Positions 10,324-18,989 of a stretch of DNA of 64,000 nt are shown piece after piece. The DNA comes from Dermanyssus gallinae (lineage: Eukaryota; Arthropoda; Arachnida; Mesostigmata; Dermanyssidae), in contig QVRM01005395.1 of the NCBI GenBank assembly GCA_003439945.1, positions 329,001 to 393,000 of the forward strand, in the 5' to 3' direction. The position numbers and the translations under genes are program-made. Every line of letters starts with the position of its first letter. The stretch's first letter is position 1. Under the pieces are notes generated by a model. It did no database searches. It saw nothing but the letters and a program-made list of their open reading frames with translations, and was not told the origin of the DNA.

Positions 10324-11931
10324 CTATTGGGACCCCTCCATTAGAGCGAGACTCCCTAGCGAAGTCACTTCTGGGCATGACGCTGCGTGGTACCTGGCGC
10401 AAAAGTTCCCGCACCTACTGCAAATACAGGTATCACACGGGACATGAAATCCGAATGTTTCGCAGAGAATGTGGTGATACCCATAAACCGCAAAACGTGT
10501 TACTATAGGCCTATTGGTCCTGTTAAGTCCCTTCCATGCGTCGTTGGTCATTGCACCCGTATCATAGAATTCAGGGTCGATTTCTGCCATCTTCCGCTCC
10601 CATAAGCTAATAAACTCGAAGTAAGCTGAAGTAGTCGGAAGGTCGAAACGTCGTTTAAGATCTTCTATAAAAGGCGGCGTGTCACCCAAGAGGTAAACTA
10701 ATCTGTTTCGTGTTGAGCGGTGCAGCCCCATGTCACGTTTGAGAAATGCTGGCTTTATACGATCGAGCACCTCGATATGCGACGCCGAAAGGTATTCTCA
10801 GATTACGTGAATTCCGTATGCAGCAACAGGCGCAACTTTCATCTCGAACAAGGCCATTGCTGACTGTAGTGATAGCTTCGATGGCGTCTGCATCCCAACA
10901 CTCGCAACCAAGGCTCGCCTGACCCTGTCCTTAAGGTGCTCTTTGAAGCATCGGCCGTTGGTAGGTAGTACCACCCCTAAGTACTTGAAGCTATTTACAT
11001 ACACAAGGGTCGTTGGCCCTATACGAAGTGGATCGGATTCGGCTAGTCGCCCTCCCCGGCGGAATTTCATAGCTTCAGTTTTATCAAGGTTGATTGTCAG
11101 GCCGGTGTCTTGTACGTACGCGGGGAGTCTTGCCAATGCCTGTTGGACATGAAAACGACTTCTTCCGAAAATGACAAGCTCATCTGCATACAGCAACGTT
11201 TTGGCGTGAGAAGTAGATCCTTGGACTCGGGATGGCAAGTTATTCAGCAGCAGGGAGAATTGCAGAGGACTCAGATTATCGCCCTGCGCGACTCCGGTCG
11301 TTTTGGCAAACGGCGGGAGCTGGGACACGCCGTCATCGATACTTACTGAGCTTTCCTGAAGCATAGCCTTGATTAGCCGAAGCATGTTAAGCGGAACTCC
11401 GCACTCAGCGAGCTTTTCCAGGATCTTGTCTCTATACGCCGTGTCGAACGCAAATTTGAAATCGAGGTATACTGCGAAGAGTGCCTGTTTCGGCCGGCGA
11501 ATGGCGCTGCGCACTTCGCTTAGTAATAGGTTGCATGCCGTGATCGTTGAACGCCCCGTGCAAAAGCCATGCTGTTCGTCTGGTATGCAGCCGCAGTACT
11601 CCAAGAAGGTGCTAAGCCGTCGAGTGATAAGGAGTGCCAGGAGTTTATAACAGCAACTTTTCTTCGCAATTGCTCTCCAGGATGACGGGACCTGCGGATC
11701 ACCTTTCCCCTTTGGTATGATGATAAGCAGTGCATCACGCCAGGTTCGTGGTAGACGTCCCTGACGGAGGCAAGCATTGAATAAACTTGTCCAACAAAGA
11801 GCCATGCCAGCCGCCGTCTTCAGATGTTCGTTGCGAACTCTATCCAAGCCAGCTCCTTTGTTTGACTGGAGCCGTTCCATGGAGCGTAGCACTTCCACTA
11901 CGGAGAACTCTGCTGCCAGGTCATCGTGCAT
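10324..11931 (-). pseudogene. LINE A reverse transcriptase and Cys/His tail
   Basis: RT blocks are visible in order: 'LPRTWRDALLIIIPKGKGDP', 'QHGFCTGRSTITACNLLLSE', 'AVYLDFKFAFDTAYR' (first catalytic Asp), 'TGVAQGDNLSPLQFSLLLNN' and 'TLLYADELVIFGRS'. The YADD box is therefore YADE, the second Asp being replaced by a GAG codon at 11179-11181, which should abolish activity. The thumb has 'EAMKFRRGGRL' and 'FKYLGVVLPTNG'. A TGA at 10798 lies where LINE B has Trp. The frame then resumes with 'IKPAFLKRDMGLHRSTRNRL' and ends in a Cys/His cluster, 'CDTCICSRCGNFCARYH', typical of LINE C termini. It stops near 10324. Confidence 0.85.
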
Positions 11932-12072
11932 AAACGATGTCAGTTCGTCCTATGCGCTATCAAGCAATGGAAATTTGCTGGGAATGGTATTTGCGCTTGC
12001 ATACATTTCCCTGAAGTGCTTTATCAAGACAGCGGAGTTTATAGGACACGAAGTCGATTTCACCCGTTTAAT

Positions 12073-12978
12073 TCACCTGTGGGGCTCCTTGACTGCCTGT
12101 TTCAGAAGCCACTCTTCTTGACGTTCAAGATATTGCCGTCGCGCCGTTTTGAGAGTTTGTCTATACGAACTCTTGAGCAGGTTACAGAGCGGCATCATGC
12201 ACGGGTATTGTTTAGCCAGCAGACGGGCACGGAACTGCGCCACGAAGGCTAGTCTACGACTTGTATTAAACCATGGCCGTTGTCGACGCGGGCTCGGTGC
12301 ACAGACGGACGATGTAATCGCCTCTGTCAGAACACCCGTGTACGATTCAATGTCTGGGTCACGCTGTACCGGGAATAACGCTGCAAGCTTTAAGCCAAAC
12401 TTATTTGGGTCCAGTGCTTTAGCCAACCCAGCGTTCCTTCGCGGCGGAGTCTCCATTTGAGGGAGTAACATTTCGACTCCTACTGGGACATGCCATTTAA
12501 AGTTACCACCTTCATGTAGCGGGTTGCTTTTTCTAATATAACAAGTTCTCTCCGAGTCAATGTTGGATGCAAATATATCAATTTCCGAACTTCCCATAAA
12601 GCCTTCAAACGTCGGGACATTCGTATCGGTAATCAGACTGCAGCCGAAATCATCGAGCATCGAGAAAAGAGCGCGAGTACGCGAATCGTCAGGTTTGTCA
12701 ACCCTCGTGTTAAAGTCGCCTGCCACTAACAGCGGAAATCCAACTGAGGGAAGAACGTGGATAGCCCTTGCGATTCTGTCAATCAACACCGTTGTGTTCT
12801 CGGCGTTCGATGGTCGGACGTAGGCTGTCACAATGTTACATCGGTTACCCCGAAGTACTACTGTATCATCTTCAGCTAATGCCACACTGATCTCGCCTAC
12901 TCTCTTGTTATACAGTACGGACACGCCGCCGCTAGGGCGGCCTCGGCCAGCACGCATGTAAGTGGTGCTTCTAAGCAA
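12073..12978 (-). pseudogene. LINE A endonuclease domain (EEP family)
   Basis: This is the endonuclease/exonuclease/phosphatase-family domain that nicks target DNA during LINE insertion. Visible motifs are 'GGVSVLYNK', 'VTAYVRP', 'PLLVAGDFNTRVD' (the conserved GDFN metal/phosphate motif) and 'GSSEIDIFAS' (the 'S.IDY' block). The usual final 'SDH' motif is not evident; the region reads 'NFKWHVPVGVEM'. The N-terminal metal-binding Asn and Glu segments are missing because the element is truncated. The frame runs on into the linker ('RLAFVAQFRARLLAKQYP') and stops at a TGA at 12073, after which the same frame continues towards the RT. Confidence 0.85.
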
Positions 12979-13064
12979 AACAAACCGGAATACCTTGGAG
13001 GTTTCGGTTCAATTTTCAAAACTCAAGGCACTAGAACTTGCCGATCCGCCCTCGCATATAATTG

Positions 13065-13400
13065 GCTCACTGTGCCGAGCGCTATTAACCGAGCGTGTTC
13101 TCGAGGCAGTTTTCAGTGTGGGCACTACGTTCGCCGCATTGCCGCGCCGGTGATAGCCGTTGACGAAAACAGTCGAGACCCCTTTTATCTCCTGTCACCA
13201 GTTCAATTCGTTCGCAAGTCTTCTGGAGGAACGACTATACCTCGAGGCCAGGTCTCCCGAGAGTCTCGAATAACAGCACAACAAATTGGATGATTAAGCA
13301 TTTTTGCGTGCCGCGGAGCCAGCGGCGGATTACATTAGCCTCCATGTTCCGGAATGTCCAGGAAAGTCGCATCCCAAACAAGCGCCTTGCTTAGTAAGGG
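13065..13400 (-). pseudogene. RLE-type retrotransposon tail (group of the 50.5-kb copy)
   Basis: At nucleotide level this region is clearly related to 50503-50905 in the same orientation. It shares blocks such as 'GCCGCATTGCCGCG', 'CCAGTTCAATT(C/T)GTT', 'GTCTCGAATA' and 'GTCGCATCCCAAACAAGCGCC'. The last reads on the minus strand as 'ALVWDAT', part of the restriction-like endonuclease core. Here it is broken by many stops. It directly adjoins the truncated 5' end of LINE A. Confidence 0.7.
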
Positions 13401-13439
13401 TGAGACGGTCCGGTATCCTTTCGTTACTTCCTAGGAGGC

Positions 13440-13560
13440 CGGACGGCCTTGTTTTTGTTTGGAAGGTCTCGGAAATGCATAATGCACAGGCGCTACTGGC
13501 AGCTAGCAGCAGCTAGTGTGGGACTCGCACCCACTTAAACTGATATCTTCCCCACCCCCC
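13440..13560 (+). repeat. Dispersed repeat R4 (copy 2, diverged)
   Basis: The sequence runs 'TTTGGAAGGTCTCGGAAATGC', 'ATAATGCACAGGCGC', 'GTGTGGGACTCGCACCCACTTA' and ends 'TTCCCCACCCCCC'. The same order occurs on the minus strand at 48480-48605 and, truncated, at 4150-4250. Confidence 0.6.
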
Positions 13561-13987
13561 AAGGCCCGGGATTGCATTGGCATTACTTCGACCGGACGGC
13601 CTGGATGCGAAGAATAGAGCTAACCTGAAGTTTTGAGCTGTAATCTCGTTCACCCGCGGCGACAGGCTAGCCGTCATTCGTATCTGCTGCACGAGAGCCA
13701 GGAGGAGATGGCTATTGTAGTCGGTGCGCCAGAAGGCTGGCCCTTGTCAACAAGTTCGCACTACTGGGCGTTGGGCTTAATTAAGCCCGTTGTGCAGATC
13801 GAAATTGATAGATATCTCAATGTCTGCCTGCACCACTGTCTCTTCGATCGAGACTCTGAGGACTCTTTGCCAAAAGTAAAGCCGAGCGTGAAAGGAGCTG
13901 ATAGACGCGGTGGAGAGCGATGAGTGATCTTGGCTAGACTCCGAAGGCCCGAGACTCGCTCCGGGGCGAGGGAGTGTCCGGTGAGAA

Positions 13988-14017
13988 TTCTACATACAAA
14001 ATGTTTTGTATGTAGAA
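13988..14017. repeat. Perfect 14-bp inverted repeat (hairpin)
   Basis: TTCTACATACAAAA and its exact reverse complement are separated by two bases (TG). It sits at the edge of the R1-like RT fragment. Confidence 0.9.
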
Positions 14018-14039
14018 CATACAAAAAATGCTGCGGTAG

Positions 14040-14400
14040 ACTGTAGGCAGTGTTTTGCGGCACAGGTAGCAAGGCTAATGGCCAAAAGGTGACTTAAGGT
14101 CTTCCAAGACCTCGCCAACAAGCTCCTGAGAGAGGGAAGATTCCTGAGGCTGTGGAAGTCTTGTTTTGATCCCCAAACCGGGGATTGACAGTATAGAGGG
14201 TAGACATACCGGTCCATATTTCTTGACACCATGCGTAAGATCCTGGAGGACGTTATTTTCTAGAGACTGAAAGAAAGAGATCCAGGAAAAGAACCCCTTA
14301 TCAGATGCCCAGTACGATTTCCGAAGAGACAGATTCACAGTGGGGGCTCTAAGTAGATTTTGCTACGGGTGGACGAGGAGGCCCTGAAGACGCCCCCCCC
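14040..14400 (+). pseudogene. R1-like LINE reverse transcriptase, N-terminal part
   Basis: The plus strand reads 'LANKLLREGRFLRLWKSC' (the LINE 'LL..G.FP..WK' block). It continues 'DPQTGD', 'FLDTMRKILEDVIF.RL' (equivalent to 'LLDT.GK.LE..I..RL') and a 'DAQYDFRRDRFTVGALSR'-like stretch, matching the 'QYGFRKGRST..A' block. These are the first RT blocks of R1/LOA-type LINEs, with in-frame stops. From about 14.4 to 15.2 kb I see no further clear RT motif. Confidence 0.65.
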
Positions 14401-15230
14401 TGAGGCGATTCGTGCTCCTGATCCTCTTGGATATTCAAAAAGACCGTCAACACAATGAATTGAAAAGTAATTGTCGAGGCGATAGAGACGGAGTTTTTAA
14501 AATTGACTTTGGTGACGACAAACTTCTCCAGGGCACTGGTAGTGACGGCCCTTCTTAAAGTGGACCGTGGCGTCTATACCTACGGTTGTGGCGCCCCCGC
14601 CCTTATGTTTGATTGTGACATGTCTACAGAGGCCTCGCCTAGCGACGGTCTGGCCGCATTAGTGACAGGTAACCTTGTTGGGTCCCAAGAGGTATAGCGT
14701 TGTTGCAGGCCTCTGCCCAGACGTGAAGCTTGGACCGACACCTTCTGAAGGATCCGAGGAAGTGACCCGTGTGGATTCTGTCACCGTCCAGCAATCTTTG
14801 TGATCACCCGTCATTATGATAGTCTGAGGTAGCTAACAACCGACAAAAGCTATCATTAGGGCTGTAACGCGTTGGTGATTGACTTACGTTGGTTGATTGA
14901 CTATTTTCGACAGCCCGGATTTTAAAGTCCCAGACTAATCCGAGCGACCCGTGAGCTACTGGCTTGGTGATCTCCGGAGACGAGTGCGCGTGACCATTGT
15001 TCATGGCTTGGCTCAAGAACGCTGTTTGCGTGTTGCCAATCGCGATGTCGCGCCTCTAGGGAGAAAGGACCTGGGCCAGCGACACTTTAAAAAGGGTGCA
15101 GGCGCTGCTAAGGCTTTGTTGATAGATGCATCCAGGTGAGTAGCCCGAACCTGGTGAAGGGTTCTGGCTTCGATTAGGACCCGGTTTCTTTCTCTCAGGT
15201 AAAATAATCGCGGGCAGCTGGGTGTCTTAT
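14400..15230. other. No confidently recognised feature
   Basis: GC-rich sequence between the RT fragment and the SINE. It may be further decayed R1-like element sequence, but no motif is clear. Confidence 0.35.
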
Positions 15231-15372
15231 CGAGCCCGGTGGCGTGGTGCATTCGCCTGCGCCTCGCGACCGGAGGAGACACATATGTGCGCGGGTTTGA
15301 GCCCCACTATTGCCACTTGTATTTATGGAGGTCCGTCCCGAGGACGTTAAATCTTGGCTGAGGGTCAGCCCG
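15231..15372 (+). mobile_element. tRNA-derived SINE, family S1 (copy 1)
   Basis: It begins 'GAGCCCGGTGGCGTGGTG', a tRNA-like start with an A-box-like 'TGGCGTGGTG'. It continues to a B-box-like 'GCGGGTTTGAGCCCC' and ends '(G)ACGTTAAATCTTGGCTGAG'. The same start, boxes and end occur in reverse at 21533-21710. No poly-A tail is evident; both copies end in 'TCAGCCC'. Such elements are transcribed by RNA polymerase III and mobilised by LINE machinery. Confidence 0.8.
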
Positions 15373-15811
15373 GAAAAAAGCTGCTTGACTTTGCATAGTA
15401 GGGTCCCCCGCAGATAACACATTGGGGCGGGTTCAAACAATCGGCAGCTAGGTGGCCCCCTTTGCCACAGTTGCGACAAGGCTTAGGAGCGAACAGTTAG
15501 TCTGGGATGGTCGGGTTTCAGAACCACCGCATGCGAGCGATAACCCAAGAACACTGACGCCGGTGATCGAAATTCAGGATCACTTTGGGCAGAAGCTTCT
15601 TTTGATCGCCAGAAGAGACCATCAGTAATCGGGCAGCTGTAACGCCGAAGTTTGACAGTTCCGTTACGATCTCTTCCTCTGTTAGCCAGGTGCAAGCACC
15701 TTGAATTCTGGCCTTAAACGAGGCCAAGCCCAGGCAAAAGGCAATCACCGGGATGTCATCTACGCACGTTAGGCGTGAGAACTTCGTATATATACTCGCG
15801 CCGGGTGTCAT
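15373..15811 (-). pseudogene. LINE ORF1 (gag-like) fragment with CCHC zinc knuckle
   Basis: On the minus strand 'LTEEEIVTELSNFGVTAARL' is followed, across a frameshift, by 'VFLGYRSHAVVLKPDHPRLT'. 'KPCRNCGKGGHLAADC' comes next, a CX2CX4HX4C retroviral-type zinc knuckle, and then 'NPPQCVICGG', the start of a second knuckle. This arrangement (RRM-like block, 'VFLG', zinc knuckles) is typical of the gag-like ORF1 of R1/jockey/LOA LINEs, a nucleic-acid-binding chaperone. Opposite orientation to the RT fragment at 14 kb means that it is a separate insertion or was rearranged. Stops and frameshifts kill it. Confidence 0.75.
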
Positions 15812-15997
15812 TAAGATTATGCAGAGTTTTTGCCGAACACGGCGGTATAATCGGTTTCTCCATGCATTGATTAGTTCTTCCGCAAACGTAGATTCGCACG
15901 ACTACGTATGACGAAAAAGGCAGAACAACTACTCTTATAAATTTCATTCTCAATGCTAAACACAACGTTTTTACCCCCTCCTTTCGTTGGGGAATAG

Positions 15998-16035
15998 GAA
16001 AATATATATATATATATATATATCTATATATATAT
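15998..16035. repeat. (TA)n microsatellite
   Basis: TA run bordering the 5' truncation of the next element. Confidence 0.9.
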
Positions 16036-16039
16036 TTCC

Positions 16040-17530
16040 TTCAGGAGCCCGCTGAACCTCTGGTACCTTGACGATGGTCTCCTGGATTTTAGTGTTACGT
16101 GCTGGAGTTAAATCCGGCCATATGCGAGATATGTCTTTTTGGCCCTACCCTAGATGCCCCCGAAATACAGTCACTCCGAAACCTCCTGTCTGGCTGCAAG
16201 CTAACCGTCAAAGACGATCTGGAGCTACTGGGTGTGCCAATTTGCCCCGAGGGGCTCCCAGCAGCAATCGAGCGTTGGAGATTGAAACTAGAAAGTGCCG
16301 CCACGCGTCTTCCTCTTCTGGGAGCTCATCGGGGACTTTTCTTACTCAGGTCCTCCTTCTCGTCCTCAAGACTAATCCACTTTCTTCGAGGGGCCGATTT
16401 ATCTAATCGAACCGACGAGTTGCAAAGGCTCAACGATTTGACACTGTCTACCCTTGAGTCCGTGCTGAATACATCTCTACCGCCTAGCGCGCGAGAACAG
16501 GCATTGCTACCCGTTTCGAAAGGGGGCCTTGGGGTACCAAATTTACTGACCCTGGCCGGGCCTGCTATAGTCTTGTCGATGCTAAGCGCGGGAAATAGGG
16601 CAATCCCCCTTTTAGATTCAGCAGGAGTCGACCAGTTTAAAAACCGCTTAGCCCATTTTCAAGAGAACCTTGAGGCGCGCTGTGGGGGTAGGCCTGAAAA
16701 CGTACTATCTCAGCGTGACTGGAGTTCCCCTCTGCACGACGAGGTACAACGACGTCTCTTTAACGAAGCTGCCGACGACACAGCCAAAGCTTCGCTTAAA
16801 CGCCGTATCCGCCAAGAAATCAGGGGCCTAGTTACACGCTCCTCCTAGTGCCCCCATAGGTACACTTCTTGATGACGAGTCGATTCGCATAGCAATAGGC
16901 CTACGACTAGGGGCAGACATAGTTAGCCCTCATCGGTGCCAATGTGGTCACCTCGTCGATAAATTAGGACATCACGGACTATCGTGCATTATTAGTACAG
17001 GACGACGTTCGAGACATGCCGCTATTAATGAGACCTTTAGCAGAGCCCTTAGGTCGTGCGGTCGTCCGTGCATTCTTGAACCCCCAGGCCTCTGCGCGGA
17101 GGACGGCAAACGTCCTTCTATGGTCGGTGGCGGCGCATCCGAAGCTGGTTATGCAGCCCACCTTGCGGAGACTAACAAGTTGAGAAAATACTCATCAATC
17201 GGCTATTCCCACGAATTTTGCCCTCTCGCGTTTGAAACCCTGGGTGCCCGTGGCGTTCGGACTAAGCAGCTGATCTGCAAAGTTGGGACCTTGTTAAACC
17301 TGTCATCCGGTAATAACAGGTCGTCGTCATTAAACAACGTCTGGATCTTGACATACAACGTGGAAACGCTGCCTCCGTTCGGGGCACACTTCTGAAGTGG
17401 TCTCGCCCTGGCCTCATCGAAACGGACACGTGACAGTCACAATGCGCGCCTACTAGGCGCATTGGCTTAGCTGGTCTATTGTGATGTGTGTAACATATAC
17501 CTAATGTATTATACGGAAAATAAACTTATT
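16040..17530 (+). mobile_element. RLE-type non-LTR retrotransposon E (5' truncated, endonuclease core deleted)
   Basis: The element starts inside the RT catalytic motif and runs to a polyadenylation-type signal AATAAA at 17519-17524. It carries an RT palm and thumb, a zinc knuckle and a C-terminal domain that I interpret as the restriction-like endonuclease used by R2/R4/Dong-type elements. A related tail lies at 35496-35910 in the same orientation and is very similar in nucleotide sequence over about 400 bp. Confidence 0.8.
16046..17394 (+). pseudogene. RT thumb, CCHC knuckle and RLE tail of element E
   Basis: The first recognisable block is 'SPLNLWYLDDGLL', where YLDD (16064-16075) is the RT catalytic box. 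After a frameshift a 249-codon open frame (16099-16848) contains 'NPAICEICLFGP', 'LELLGVPICP', 'SSRLIHFLRG' and 'LPVSKGGLGVPNLLTLAGPA', all usual for the RT thumb/C-terminal region of this family. Past a stop it continues 'GTLLDDESIRIAIGLRLGAD', the knuckle 'CQCGHLVDKLGHHGLSC' (CX1CX9HX3C), 'RRSRHAAINETFSRALRS' and 'LEPPGLCAEDGKRP', then jumps straight to 'SMVGGGASEAGYAAH'. Comparison with the 35.5-kb and 50.5-kb copies shows about 33 codons missing here, the segment bearing the RLE active-site residues. Confidence 0.8.
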
Positions 17531-17555
17531 TATTCTGTATCCATACCATTACACA

Positions 17556-17600
17556 CATATATATATATATATAGATAGATATATATATATATATATATCA
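17556..17600. repeat. (TA)n microsatellite
   Basis: TA run interrupted by a GATAGA block. Confidence 0.9.
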
Positions 17601-17973
17601 TAACCGTATGTACCTATTTTAAGGTTTGGTAGAACTCAATAATTTTTCCCAATGGATGGAGGGGGTAGGGGTGAGGATGAAATTTATAAAAGTTGTTATT
17701 CTGCATATTCTTAATTACACCCGACGCAAGCTAGCGAAAGGCGAATAGCCGAATTGAGGAAAGTCATAAAAAGTCGATATGTTGTTATCTTTTACGTCGG
17801 AGCCTTCACACGCAGAACCGCAAAATGTTGTCACTACAAACAAAAATGTGCGCCCAAGAGATTATTTTCAGGCATTAGCAAAGTTAATGTTTATCATTTT
17901 CATACTAATATGAAGGTGTTGCGTTACGTCTTGCTGATTAACTAAGCTTTTCCGGCAGCCAAAAAAATATATA

Positions 17974-18014
<41 letters not shown>

Positions 18015-18595
18015 GTTTGAATCCACTAGCGCCGCATAAGTGCCGCGCTGGCCTTGGTCAGCAACGAGTTGATCTAAATCCTATGCAAATGACTGACAAG
18101 TGACCTTGGGCTCACATGACCTACCTTAGGCTTTCTTCTTTCATTTTTATTTCGGAGCCTCTCGGACGCACTTTGTCCTGTCAGCTGCACTCGTCGCCCA
18201 TTTCTTCACGCGTTCGTTGGGAAAACCTAAGATTCGACCGAAAGAACTCGAGGAGCCGGCAGCGGTAATACGGTGTTGACGGAGGAGCGCAGTACCACGC
18301 ACACTTTTAGCAGTCTGTGAAATATAACGATCTGGCTCATTCAGAAGTCGCGTCGTTTGAAGTTTGGCGGCGACGCCGACGCCTCACGCTGTCTGTTTCG
18401 CGATTGCAGAAATAGCTCCATCAGCTTCGCGAGCATCCACGGGCAACGACTTCGGCGGCAGTGAAGCCTTCTATGCGCGCGCTGTAGGTAGCGTAGCACT
18501 ATTTTATGGCCGACGCCAGTACCAACGGCAGGGTGCCATTCACAAGTCGGCGACGCGCCTGTGTCGGCATGGTGATTCATTCGTCTGCCGCTGTT
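17600..18595. other. Mostly unassigned, with (TA)n at 17966-18013
   Basis: Apart from the TA run I recognise nothing here. The segment from about 18.1 to 18.6 kb is GC-richer and could be host regulatory or untranslated DNA. Confidence 0.35.
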
Positions 18596-18955
18596 ATTGT
18601 TGTTGCTGTTATTGCTGTTGTTTATATTATCCATATTGTTGTTGTTGTTGCTGTTGTTTATATTGTCCATATTGTTGTTGCTGTTATTGCTGTTGTTTAT
18701 AATGTCCATATTGTTGTTGTTGTTGTTGTTGTTGTTGCTGTTGTTGTTATTGCTGTTGTTTATATTGTCCATATTGTTGTTGTTGTTATTGCTGCTGTTT
18801 ATATTGTTCATGTTGTTGTTGTTGTCATTGCTGTTGTTTATATTGTACATATTGTTGTTGTTGTTATTGCTGTTGTTTATATTGTCCATATTGTTGTTGT
18901 TGTTATTGCTGTTGTTTATATTGTCCATATTGTTGTTGTTGTTGTTCTTGTTTTT
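18596..18955. repeat. GTT/ATT minisatellite, units of roughly 36-48 bp
   Basis: A variable unit of GTT/GTC/ATT triplets is punctuated by 'TTTATATTGTCCATATTG'. The punctuation recurs about eight or nine times at a spacing that stays a multiple of three, so all three forward frames and the reverse frame remain open. The reverse strand reads as Asn runs punctuated by 'MDNINNS'. Openness across several frames is a consequence of the repeat and is not evidence of a gene. The non-repetitive extension of the reverse frame down to 18341 has no recognised domain. Confidence 0.85.
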
Positions 18956-18989
18956 GTTCATCCTGATCTCTCGATCGAATGATACCACA

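Larger units (their letters stand above)
10190..13030 (-). mobile_element. Non-LTR retrotransposon A (endonuclease-RT LINE)
   Basis: A 5'-truncated LINE on the minus strand. In order it has an AP-like endonuclease, a linker, a reverse transcriptase and a C-terminal Cys/His domain, all in one reading frame interrupted by three nonsense codons (near 12073, 11961 and 10798). It shares its architecture and C-terminal domain with LINEs B and C at 54-57 kb. The first residues of the endonuclease are missing at about 13.0 kb, where it abuts an RLE-element tail. The 3' untranslated region runs to roughly 10.2 kb. Having no frameshift and few stops, it is one of the younger elements here. Confidence 0.85.
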
